Part shown: piece by piece, positions 1-6,283 of the stretch
How positions within the stretch are numbered: the first letter of the stretch is position 1
Layout: each line of letters starts with the position of its first letter
Source: CAZVWJ01 sp964631325
GTDB taxonomy: Bacteria > T1Sed10-126
Assembly: GCA_964631325.1 (NCBI GenBank)
Contig: CAZVWJ010000045.1
Location: 1-20,731 of the forward strand
Length of the DNA: 20,731 nt
Reading direction: 5' to 3'
Notes under the pieces: model-generated
The model's database searches: none
Seen by the model: only the letters and a program-made list of their open reading frames with translations
Told to the model about the DNA's origin: nothing
Made by a program: the position numbers and the translations under genes

Positions 1-125
1 TCGCTCAAAATTTTGACGTATTTTTCCTTCTTTTTATCGGTATCAAAAATCGGCAAACCATCAACGCCCCTGACTATAATATGATGGTAAGTGTTCTTAT
101 AATCCGGACGAGGCAAACGCGGCAT
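1..125 (-). CDS. REP-associated tyrosine transposase, N-terminal 41 residues (partial)
   Basis: This is the first 41 codons of a second Y1/HUH transposase, running off the left edge. The start is the ATG at 125 (MPRLPRPDYKNTYHHI...), preceded by GGGAGAAG about 8 bases upstream; an in-frame TTG further out has no ribosome site. Compared with the complete gene at 3089-4033 there are four base differences in 125, all synonymous (three wobble changes and one TTG/CTG leucine pair), and no indels. The part visible here is therefore intact. The HUH motif and catalytic tyrosine lie outside the window, so whether the whole gene is functional cannot be judged. Confidence 0.8.
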   Translation of the reverse strand, partial: MPRLPRPDYKNTYHHIIVRGVDGLPIFDTDKKKEKYVKILS

Positions 126-155
126 AATAAAATCTTCTCCCGACAAAATTAATAA

Positions 156-181
156 AAAACTCAAATCTCAACCCCCGTCCC
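156..181. repeat. Terminal inverted repeat, right end of element A
   Basis: A 26-base sequence identical to the right end of element C (4065-4090) and the exact reverse complement of the left ends of elements B and C. The following bases (GAGAG) are the same as those flanking element B. Confidence 0.85.
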
Positions 182-182
182 G

Positions 183-482
183 AGAGAAAGCGGGGATTAC
201 GACATTCAGATGTTTGACGAGGAAACTGTCCGTGAATATAACCTGAATGGTCTCCGTTTTGGTGATATTATTGCCATTGAAAACGCCGACCATACTTACG
301 GACGTAATTATCGGTCCGGCGCCATCTCCGTCGGCGTGGTGGTTCATTCCCGCAGCGTCATCTCCGGCCATGGACCCGGAGTAACCACTCTCCTCACCTC
401 CTCGGAGGGCAACATTAATCCAACCCTCTCCGAGACAGCTAACCTGGCCAGTGTTCTTGACCTGCGCGAGGACTGGGAGTGA
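183..482 (+). pseudogene. DUF4438-family protein, C-terminal fragment
   Basis: The open frame reads SGDYDIQMFDEETV, then LRFGDIIAIENADHTYGRNY, then VGVVVHSRSVISGHGPGVTT, and stops at TGA 480-482. These strings look like the C-terminal part of DUF4438 proteins, whose function is unknown. Family identity is from memory of that pattern. Coding similarity continues upstream of the first ATG (210), since SGDYDIQ is read in frame, up to the outer end of transposase element A at 181. About 99 codons remain and the N-terminal part is missing on this side. No ribosome site precedes ATG 210, so I read this as the 3' stump of a gene interrupted by the element. The 5' part could lie beyond the left edge. 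Confidence 0.7.
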
Positions 483-584
483 AATACTTTTTAATCCTTT
501 CGCTTCAAATTATCAGCCTTCGAGGCTTCAGATTAGAACTGTAGGGGTCGAGGATTGAAAATTAGTTTAACGCTCTTTTGTGGC

Positions 585-703
585 AAATGGAAGGAAAACG
601 TTTCTTCTCTGGCGGAAATGGGTTGGATTGGCGCAAAGTCAATTTTTATGGAGATCGGCTTTCGGTGGGGTGAAGAAACAGGGTAGTGATCGATTCAAGG
701 TTA
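585..703. repeat. Diverged dispersed repeat, copy 1 (with coding remnant)
   Basis: This stretch aligns with 6001-6122. The best block is CAATTTTTA.GGAG.TCGGC followed by TTTCGGTGG, and weaker matches extend on both sides. On the minus strand, 646-714 reads a 22-residue tail ending TESRSP, which parallels the TESRPP end of the small protein at 6065-6235, stop codon included. An in-frame TAA just upstream shows it is a decayed fragment of a paralogue. A third, shorter match is at 1968-1997 (GGAAATGG.TTGGATTG). Confidence 0.6.
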
Positions 704-748
704 AAAGAAAGTACTTATACAGTAAGCTGTAAGTGAGATGAGTTCAAA

Positions 749-1441
749 TTACGAAGAATAATCTCGTTTAATTATCTTTTTTGCTTTTCGGAGTTCTTCC
801 ACAATAGGTGTTTCTCCAAAATTCTCCACCTCTTTTTTAATGGCTTTATCAACTTCCGCCAAAAAATCACCCTTGAATTTTTGGGACAAATGGTTTAATT
901 CAAATTCCTCATTTAAAAATAGGATGATGCGGGCTTTTAAACGAGCATCCTGGGGACAATCTTCCTGAATTTTTTTGGTTAGGAAAATTATCTGGTGTAA
1001 AAGACGATTTAAATAATCTTTCTGTTTAGATGAAGATTCGCCTACGGTTAAATTATAACGTCGTTTATGTAAATCAAACCTACTGCTATATAGCAGACAT
1101 AAGTTCCTTCCATCTTTACCATGAATCGCTTGGTCTAACAGACTTTTTGTTTGTTTGAATAAATTTTTATCTATCTCTTGTTTTTTGAAAAATATACTCA
1201 TGTTTTTGCCAACTTGTTTAAGTATTTTTTCTGTCGGAATTTTTTTCCCTTTTGTTAACTTCTCTTCCAATTGCCTCGTTTGGTTGAGTTGATATCCTAC
1301 TGGACTTATGTATTTATAAATTGTATGGTATCCACTTTGAACTGCCACACTATATATCTGTGATAACATAACCCCGAGAAAAATTCCTAAGATTAAAAAT
1401 ATAATATTAGTTTTATACTTCGTATTCTTAAAACCAAACAT
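749..1441 (-). CDS. Membrane-anchored protein of unknown function
   Basis: 230 residues, not recognised. The start ATG at 1441 has AAGGAG 10 bases upstream. Residues about 12-34 form one hydrophobic segment (NIIFLILGIFLGVMLSQIY) after a short basic tail, suggesting an N-terminal anchor with the rest outside the membrane on one face. The remainder is Lys-rich, helical-looking and charged, with two Cys residues (NLCLLY and EDCPQ) that could form a pair. It lies 21 bases after the open frame at 1463-1780 on the same strand and is probably co-transcribed with it. AT-rich composition and a position between transposase elements A and B suggest accessory or acquired DNA. No catalytic motif was seen. 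Confidence 0.7.
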   Translation of the reverse strand: MFGFKNTKYKTNIIFLILGIFLGVMLSQIYSVAVQSGYHTIYKYISPVGYQLNQTRQLEEKLTKGKKIPTEKILKQVGKNMSIFFKKQEIDKNLFKQTKSLLDQAIHGKDGRNLCLLYSSRFDLHKRRYNLTVGESSSKQKDYLNRLLHQIIFLTKKIQEDCPQDARLKARIILFLNEEFELNHLSQKFKGDFLAEVDKAIKKEVENFGETPIVEELRKAKKIIKRDYSS

Positions 1442-1462
1442 TATTCCCTCACTCCTTATCTT

Positions 1463-1780
1463 TTAAAGGTCGTTTGTTGATATCTCTGGTGGTAGTACAT
1501 CACCTGTTGCAAAATCCTCTTCCATCTTCATTCTACAGGCAATTTCTTCACCGGATGAAGTTTCCCCTCCACTAGTTACACTATCAAGTATATTTACTGG
1601 GTATTTTTCGTCTATAGTTTGGACATCTACCACAGTGGAATTAAAGTTTGTAAATTCAGGCCCGGGAGTCTTCTCTTCTTTTTCTTTTAATTCGCCGTCA
1701 CATTCATCATTTTTTTGAAATACTAAAATTGGGACGGGGGTTGAGATTTGAGTTTTCAACTGCTCAATGCCTCGTCCCAT
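1463..1780 (-). CDS. Hypothetical open frame whose 5' end lies inside element B (probably a chimera or gene fragment)
   Basis: 105 codons. The first ~19 codons (MGRGIEQLKTQISTPVPI) are the end of transposase element B read in a frame other than the transposase's, including its inverted repeat. The remaining ~86 residues are acidic (GELKEKEEKTPGPEF, EIACRMKMEEDFATGDVLPP) and soluble-looking. Element C gives the same leading peptide, but there it runs into stops just before the next gene's start. Ribosome-site support for ATG 1780 is weak. I read it as the 3' part of an older gene whose 5' end was replaced when the element arrived. It may still be translated and sits 21 bases before the next gene. 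Confidence 0.4.
   Translation of the reverse strand: MGRGIEQLKTQISTPVPILVFQKNDECDGELKEKEEKTPGPEFTNFNSTVVDVQTIDEKYPVNILDSVTSGGETSSGEEIACRMKMEEDFATGDVLPPEISTNDL
1731..1756. repeat. Terminal inverted repeat, left end of element B
   Basis: GGGACGGGGGTTGAGATTTG followed by AGTTTT, identical to the left end of element C at 3064-3089. Both are preceded by AAAATT. Confidence 0.85.
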
Positions 1781-1933
1781 TGTTTTTTAAGCTTCTTCCC
1801 GTCATTTTTTAGGCGTTTTATCATTCGTGACACGCCGGAAGCGGTAATTCCTAATTTATCCGCAATTTCGCTCAGATACATATGACCGTATTTTTGAGCA
1901 GCATAAGCCAGTCCGCCACTATGATTTAATAAA

Positions 1934-1958
1934 AAAACTCAAATCTCCCCGCCGTCCC
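1934..1958. repeat. Terminal inverted repeat, right end of element B
   Basis: AAAACTCAAATCTC then CCCGCCGTCCC. This is one base shorter than the repeats of A and C, with changes in the C-rich part. Confidence 0.8.
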
Positions 1959-2001
1959 GAGAGTATGTTCTGGACGGAAATGGTTTGGATTGCAGGCTAT
2001 T

Positions 2002-3042
2002 TCATTGTTTGACATAATCTAAGTAGCTCCTTCTTTTATTTAACCCTTTTAGATAATCCATTATTTTTTCAAATTTTTCCTGCTGCCGATGCAACTTTAA
2101 TCTTTTGTTCCTATTTGATTTATATTCATTTAATTCGGAGGTCGAATATTCATCGAGAGGCTTGAAAGCACGCTCGAGATAGTAGTTGCTCCCTGCGGCC
2201 TGATATTCAAAGAGAGTTTTATTATTTTCTAATTTAGTCTTGACCTTTTTTCTTTTTTCAGCCTCGAGATCTCCCATATCAATCTTCCACAATGATTTAA
2301 ATCTGCGTTTTCTCGGTTTTTGATCCCGAATGTTTGAACTTTGATCTCGAATCTTCAATTCGTGAAAATTTACTTCCACTAAAGTGATGAAAGCTTCTGG
2401 TGTATTAAATTTATCTTTCACCTCTGAAATTACTTCCATTAAACCCAAAGCAGGTTCTTCAAAGTCAAATTTATCGAACTTGATATCTAACGAAGTTCCT
2501 GGCAAACCTTTACGCGTTACCTCGGGGCCCTCTTCTATTATCGCTAATTTACCGATTTTGTTAAAAATCTGGCAGATTAGCTTTGTTTTTCTGTATTTTT
2601 TTGGGGCCGTTTCTTTTACAAGCAATAAGTTGTGCATTCCCGCAATTTTTGTTGGGTTGTAAAACTCATCAAACCTATTTTTTATTAGGACCTTTTTTGT
2701 GCGCTTCATTCCTCTGGCAAGCTTTTCGTTATCTTCTTTCTTAAAATACATCAAAAGACCATTCTTCCCAATCTTGTAGTTTATTCCATATCTATCACAC
2801 AGGTGGTCAAACAAAGGTTTTTCCCACTTTTCTATGGCACTTTTTCTCATTGATTGTGTATATCCGTCTTTCATTAATTCCTTATCCAATTCTGGATAGG
2901 TTAAATAAGTCCACCAATAATGCCCCAAATGCCATAATGCAAAAGTCAATATTAACAAAACACCAGCTCCAACCAGTGCATATAAAGAGTACTTTACCCA
3001 CTCCCATTTCAGTAAAGTATCCTTAATTTCGCCGTTGGCCAT
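2002..3042 (-). CDS. Membrane-anchored protein of unknown function
   Basis: 346 residues, not recognised. ATG 3042 has a very good ribosome site (GGAGGAG) that begins only a few bases beyond the end of transposase element C, so the gene may be expressed by read-through from the transposase. One strong membrane segment at residues ~18-40 (SLYALVGAGVLLILTFALW) follows a short N-terminal tail. The rest is basic and soluble-looking, with a Lys/Arg-rich stretch near residue 250 (KPRKRRFKSL) after a small internal duplication (IRDQSSNIRDQ), and a Lys/Arg-rich coiled-looking C-terminus. No enzyme motif was seen. It lies between elements B and C in AT-rich DNA. Its layout resembles that of the protein at 749-1441 (N-terminal anchor, charged body), but I see no clear sequence similarity. 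Confidence 0.75.
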   Translation of the reverse strand: MANGEIKDTLLKWEWVKYSLYALVGAGVLLILTFALWHLGHYWWTYLTYPELDKELMKDGYTQSMRKSAIEKWEKPLFDHLCDRYGINYKIGKNGLLMYFKKEDNEKLARGMKRTKKVLIKNRFDEFYNPTKIAGMHNLLLVKETAPKKYRKTKLICQIFNKIGKLAIIEEGPEVTRKGLPGTSLDIKFDKFDFEEPALGLMEVISEVKDKFNTPEAFITLVEVNFHELKIRDQSSNIRDQKPRKRRFKSLWKIDMGDLEAEKRKKVKTKLENNKTLFEYQAAGSNYYLERAFKPLDEYSTSELNEYKSNRNKRLKLHRQQEKFEKIMDYLKGLNKRRSYLDYVKQ

Positions 3043-3063
3043 CTTTATTACTCCTCCAAAATT

Positions 3064-3089
3064 GGGACGGGGGTTGAGATTTGAGTTTT
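3064..3089. repeat. Terminal inverted repeat, left end of element C
   Basis: GGGACGGGGGTTGAGATTTG followed by AGTTTT; the exact reverse complement of 4065-4090. It abuts the transposase stop codon (3089-3091). Confidence 0.9.
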
Positions 3090-4033
3090 CAACTGTTCAA
3101 TGCCTCGTCCCATTGTTTTTTGAGTTCCGTCTCCTCATTTTTTAGGCGTTTTATCATTCGTGACACGCCGGAAGTGGTAATTCCTAATTTATCCGCAATT
3201 TCGCTCAGATACATATGACCGTATTTTTGAGCCACATAAGCCAGACCACTGCGATGTCGGCTCTTTTTACGAGATTTCCCCGGCTCTAGAAGTTTCTCCG
3301 CGGACAGTCCTGAAATAATCGTTGCTTCCTCCAGCAACTTTTCCCAGGGAACCGGTGTTTGTTCCCTTGCCTCTTCCCGCACGGGATTTTCCCGAATTTG
3401 CATATATTGTTCTACGAACGCTTTACCCGCCAAAAACTTCTGTCCCCGGTATATCTCGTGGGGAAATTCTTCCTGCCCATACCATTTCTCTTCCTCACCT
3501 TCTTGCTGCAGTATCATTCTGATTTCTTCAACTGAATCGATCTCTAATAAGCTTAGAGCTTCCCGCCAGTCAATCCAAGTAAAATTTGATTCCAGCCCGA
3601 GATACACTCCGGCACTGCTCCAGGGATCATCCTCTACTGACTGATAAAATCCAGCTTTCACCCCCTGATAATGAACGTATCTCCAGACTGCATGAAAATA
3701 TTTCTCCGAATCTACGAGTGAACTGTAATAACGGCCATCATAGAGTGCCCCGGTCCGGGAATATTTCTGATTATACCAGCTTCCAAAAGATCCATTAACC
3801 CGGCGGTAAAACACCCCCATTGAATGATTATTTCTTCGGATGAACATATGGACATGATTGTTCAAAAAACCAATAGCATACACGCTTAGATCGTGACTTT
3901 GAACCGCTTCGCTCAAAATTTTGACGTATTTTTCCTTCTTTTTATCGGTATCAAAAATCGGCAGACCATCAACTCCTCTGACTATAATATGATGGTAAGT
4001 GTTCTTGTAATCCGGACGAGGCAAACGCGGCAT
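3089..4033 (-). CDS. REP-associated tyrosine transposase (Y1/HUH family) with DnaA-like HTH tail
   Basis: 314 residues from ATG 4033 (GGGAGAAG 8 bases upstream; an in-frame TTG at 4054 lacks a ribosome site). Residues 1-140 form the Y1 transposase domain: HHIIVRGVDGLPIF at the start, the metal-binding HUH motif H60-V61-H62 in NNHVHMF, and RYVHYQGVKAGF, where Y119 aligns with the catalytic tyrosine of RYxHxNPVRAG-type sequences. The family cuts and rejoins single-stranded DNA through a 5'-phosphotyrosine bond. Residues ~255-300 (YLSEIADKLGITTSGVSRMI) look like the DnaA-type helix-turn-helix found at the C-terminus of many of these proteins. All key residues are present, so it looks functional. 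Its likely substrates are the inverted ends around it. Confidence 0.9.
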   Translation of the reverse strand: MPRLPRPDYKNTYHHIIVRGVDGLPIFDTDKKKEKYVKILSEAVQSHDLSVYAIGFLNNHVHMFIRRNNHSMGVFYRRVNGSFGSWYNQKYSRTGALYDGRYYSSLVDSEKYFHAVWRYVHYQGVKAGFYQSVEDDPWSSAGVYLGLESNFTWIDWREALSLLEIDSVEEIRMILQQEGEEEKWYGQEEFPHEIYRGQKFLAGKAFVEQYMQIRENPVREEAREQTPVPWEKLLEEATIISGLSAEKLLEPGKSRKKSRHRSGLAYVAQKYGHMYLSEIADKLGITTSGVSRMIKRLKNEETELKKQWDEALNS

Positions 4034-4064
4034 AAAAAAATCTTCTCCCGACAAAATTAATAAA

Positions 4065-4090
4065 AAAACTCAAATCTCAACCCCCGTCCC
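4065..4090. repeat. Terminal inverted repeat, right end of element C
   Basis: AAAACTCAAATCTCAACCCC followed by CGTCCC; the exact reverse complement of 3064-3089 and identical to 156-181. Confidence 0.9.
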
Positions 4091-4556
4091 GACGTGAAGA
4101 CGACAAAGTCAACAATAAAATTACAGCAATTCTCCCCATAACCGTGTTCCTTTCAATACGATAAATACGATGGGAATTTTTAAATTTGGCTTATTCTTTT
4201 CAGAAGCTATATTAGTTGAATTGGTCGGGGCCGTCAATAAATTCTATTTCCAATAAGCCATATACGGGCGAGGGGTTCCCCAGCGTAAGTTCTTTAGCCG
4301 GATTCCGGAGCTCAGTCGTTTCACTCCCCCGTCCGGAATGACGTCTGGAAGTTCTGGATTGAAAATTGGTTTTCTTGACGGTGCCTTCCATTCCCTTTAG
4401 CATGAGACTTTCGATTAATAAATCGGATATCCAAATTCCTCTCAAATTCAATTCATCCAGTTATTGTTTCAGGTTTTAGCTAAATAATAGGATCCCAGTT
4501 GGTCCGTGAAGTGTCAAATTCCAACTTATATTCACGTTAAGGAGGACAAACTGTCT
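4091..4556. other. Intergenic stretch without a supported gene
   Basis: A minus-strand open frame (4212-4451) begins at a TTG without a ribosome site and has an unconvincing Arg/Ser-rich product. The DNA contains short GC-rich pieces (CCCCCGTCCGGAATGACG, GAGCTCCGGAATCCGG) of possible repeat origin, but I could not match them elsewhere in the window. The ribosome site for the next gene is at 4541-4545. Confidence 0.5.
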
Positions 4557-5420
4557 GTGGCATTTCTTCAGCGACTTCGTGACGGTGGCAAATTAATTTT
4601 CCAGGGACTTAAAGTTCTTGTTCGGAAACCCGTGTTCCTGGTTCCAATTATATTGGGTTGGCTGCTGCTTGTCCCGTATACCTTTTGGGCCTACCAGCAA
4701 CTCCAGGGCGAGTGGGAAAGCCTGGGAATGCTGATGTTCGATATTTACTTAATATTGCTTGGATTCAGCATTGTTCTCTTCCTGAGCGGAGCCATTATGC
4801 TCGAACTGGTCGAACAGGAAGAAACTGGGGGCGATCTTTCCTTTTTCGAGGCCTTCAAAGAGATGCTTACCGACAATTTAATCGCCATCATTTTTCTTGG
4901 AGTTGTATATTCCGTGATCTGGTTTCTTTTGATTATTCTCGAGGCACTGGCGTCCTTCGGAGAAGAAACTAGCAACAGTAGCATTTTCGACTACATTGAA
5001 AAATTAATCAGAATGTCGTTTTTTCTCTGCCTTCCAGCTATTGCCTGGGACCACGCCGGCATTATCGGGTCACTGAAGCGGGGCTGGAACGTGTTTAAAA
5101 CACATACCTCGACTTTCACCGGAATGTATGTTTCCTCCATATTAGTTGCAATTCTTGTCGGTCTTCCTGTGGCAATGATTGAATGGATCAGTAATACTCC
5201 TCTTGAAAGTCTTCCGTTTATTGTGCAATTTGCACTCGCCATTTACGGAGGTATGATCTGGTCACTTGGCATCTACCTCGAACAGATGTCGACCGGTCTC
5301 TTGTATCTCTGGCATTTGAAATGGCAGGAAGCCGGGGGAAAAGGCGAGTTAAGCGAAATTGATCGACCATCTTTACTGGACGAAGTTGGCGAGTTAAATC
5401 AACTGAAGACAACCGATTAA
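4557..5420 (+). CDS. Multi-pass inner-membrane protein (DUF6159-like)
   Basis: 287 residues. I chose GTG 4557, which has AAGGAGG at 4539-4545, 11 bases upstream; a GTG at 4506 would add 17 residues without a ribosome site. The product begins with an amphipathic stretch (FLQRLRDGGKLIFQGLKVLV), then about six membrane segments: VFLVPIILGWLLLVPYTF, IYLILLGFSIVLFLSG, LIAIIFLGVVYSVIWFLLI, MSFFLCLPAIAW, YVSSILVAILVGLPVAM and FALAIYGGMIWSLGIY. The loop IIGSLKRGWNVFKTH between segments resembles the conserved 'ALKRSWELFK' signature of DUF6159-type proteins, whose function is unknown. It is a single gene facing the minus-strand group to its right. The family call is from pattern memory; the membrane-protein call is firm. 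Confidence 0.8.
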   Translation: MAFLQRLRDGGKLIFQGLKVLVRKPVFLVPIILGWLLLVPYTFWAYQQLQGEWESLGMLMFDIYLILLGFSIVLFLSGAIMLELVEQEETGGDLSFFEAFKEMLTDNLIAIIFLGVVYSVIWFLLIILEALASFGEETSNSSIFDYIEKLIRMSFFLCLPAIAWDHAGIIGSLKRGWNVFKTHTSTFTGMYVSSILVAILVGLPVAMIEWISNTPLESLPFIVQFALAIYGGMIWSLGIYLEQMSTGLLYLWHLKWQEAGGKGELSEIDRPSLLDEVGELNQLKTTD

Positions 5421-5710
5421 AAGGTTGTGAAGGGGTCCCCCTCTCCTTTCGAAACTTTAATTTTGCATCCAAACCAGCGAGTTTAGATTTTGTCTCCGGA
5501 AATTTGGTTATTCGATAAAGTGACTCTCGTATCATAATTCTGGCTTTAAGGGTTACCAACTGAGCAGCTTCTTGTAGGCTACTTAATGCCCTGAATAGTG
5601 TTGTATTGAGACGATGATTAATAACTCATTTAAGACTCAAATAGTATTTGCTCAATTACCGAAGCAAGTCTGCAAAAGCTTGTATAAAATTGAAATTGAA
5701 AATTATACGC

Positions 5711-5941
5711 TTAAACTGAAGTTTCCGTTTCTGTTTCGGAAACTTTTATTTCAGGTCTAAATACCAGCCAAGCTAATAAACTCAGTGGCCAAGAAACAAT
5801 AGCGACCAACAATGCCACCAGTGCTGGGGATTTGCCCCTTTTATCAGCATCTTTGTAGACCCAAACTACACTCCAAACCCATAATCCCAATATAGCAAAA
5901 TAAAGCGGTATCATTAAAAACACTTCTGTCCCAGTTACCAA
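5711..5941 (-). CDS. Small two-span membrane protein (PLDc_N-like)
   Basis: 76 residues. The start is TTG 5941, because AGGAGG lies 8 bases upstream; an internal ATG (about 5914) has no such site. Two hydrophobic segments (MIPLYFAILGLWVWSVVWVY and ALVALLVAIVSWPLSLLAWL) flank a basic linker, VYKDADKRGKSP. The WVYKDA.KRGKSP...WPL..LAWLVFRP pattern is like the short membrane module of phospholipase D N-terminal (PLDc_N) proteins, which also occurs alone as a small protein of unknown role. The C-terminus (EIKVSETETETSV) is acidic and probably outside the membrane. It is last in the minus-strand group headed by padR, but with a 123-base gap before it, so co-transcription is uncertain. An AT-rich inverted repeat (GTATAA/TTATAC, 5682-5708) follows. 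Confidence 0.75.
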   Translation of the reverse strand: MVTGTEVFLMIPLYFAILGLWVWSVVWVYKDADKRGKSPALVALLVAIVSWPLSLLAWLVFRPEIKVSETETETSV

Positions 5942-6000
5942 TTTGAAAACCTCCTATTTAGCAAAACAGCTAATTTGTTGTTCTCAAAAACTATTTTAGC

Positions 6001-6122
6001 GGAAAGAGAAGGAAAATGCCATTATTTCAGGGGTAAATGGCTTAGATTTTCGCAGGGACAATTTTTAAGGAGGTCGGCTTTCGGTGGTCTGAAGGTATAG
6101 ATAAGTGGCCGGTTCAGGATCA
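6001..6122. repeat. Diverged dispersed repeat, copy 2
   Basis: Aligns with 585-703. It covers the 3' end of the small gene at 6065-6235 and about 65 bases downstream of its stop codon. Confidence 0.6.
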
Positions 6123-6235
6123 AAATAGGGTACCCCCCCATCCGCCAAGAACAATAAGATCTCAGTACTCACGGCCCCCACTACCAGCGAAGCAAGCACT
6201 AATAAAATACCTTTCAAGTTAAATTTTATTTCCAC
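6065..6235 (-). CDS. Small single-span membrane protein or peptide
   Basis: 56 residues. The start is taken as GTG 6235, because GGAGG is 10 bases upstream; a TTG at 6253 overlaps that ribosome site. A short basic N-terminus (VEIKFNLKG) leads into one hydrophobic span (ILLVLASLVVGAVSTEILLF), followed by a polar tail (DPEPATYLYLQTTESRPP). It begins 48 bases after the CPBP protease gene on the same strand. A decayed relative of its C-terminus is at 646-714, and that match keeps the frame and stop, which supports real coding. I do not recognise a family. A processed peptide, a small regulatory subunit of the protease, or a substrate are possibilities suggested only by position. Confidence 0.6.
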   Translation of the reverse strand: MEIKFNLKGILLVLASLVVGAVSTEILLFLADGGVPYFDPEPATYLYLQTTESRPP

Positions 6236-6283
6236 AAATAAAAACACCTCCAACGGATAGATCCAAAATTAGGTTATTAATGA

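Larger units (their letters stand above)
1..181 (-). mobile_element. REP-associated transposase element, copy A (right end only, cut by window edge)
   Basis: Positions 1-181 match 3909-4090 (element C) almost base for base, including the terminal repeat at 156-181 (AAAACTCAAATCTC... ending CCGTCCC). The rest of this copy lies outside the window. Next to its outer end begins the remnant of a DUF4438 gene, so this copy probably inserted into, or recombined with, that gene. Confidence 0.85.
1731..1958 (-). mobile_element. Internally deleted (MITE-like) derivative of the transposase element, copy B
   Basis: The left end (1731-1756) and the transposase 3' portion up to about 1918 match element C at 3064-3255. 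The sequence then jumps to the right end (TTAATAAAAAAACTC...CCGTCCC, to 1958). About 800 bp of the transposase, including the HUH and Tyr motifs, is missing, leaving a 228-bp non-autonomous element with both ends. The right repeat differs slightly from A and C (CCCCGCCGTCCC instead of CAACCCCCGTCCC). Confidence 0.8.
3064..4090 (-). mobile_element. REP-associated tyrosine transposase element, copy C (complete)
   Basis: A 1,027-bp unit with perfect 26-bp inverted ends (3064-3089 and 4065-4090) enclosing one Y1/HUH transposase gene. IS200/IS605 elements normally lack true inverted ends, whereas REP-associated transposases are typically bordered by inverted REP sequences; these ends fit the latter. 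I see no flanking target duplication. On the transposase strand the 5' flank of all three copies ends in TC, and the 3' flank of B and C starts AATTTT. Confidence 0.85.

Noticed and set aside
1..4090. CRISPR-like interpretation of the repeated left region
   Set aside because: The repeats are transposase element copies of unequal length with genes between them, not short regular repeats with spacers.
4212..4451. 79-codon minus-strand frame
   Set aside because: TTG start without a ribosome site and a repeat-like Arg/Ser-rich product; no domain.
5218..5559. 113-codon minus-strand frame
   Set aside because: Half of it is antisense to the membrane-protein gene at 4557-5420, and no domain was seen.
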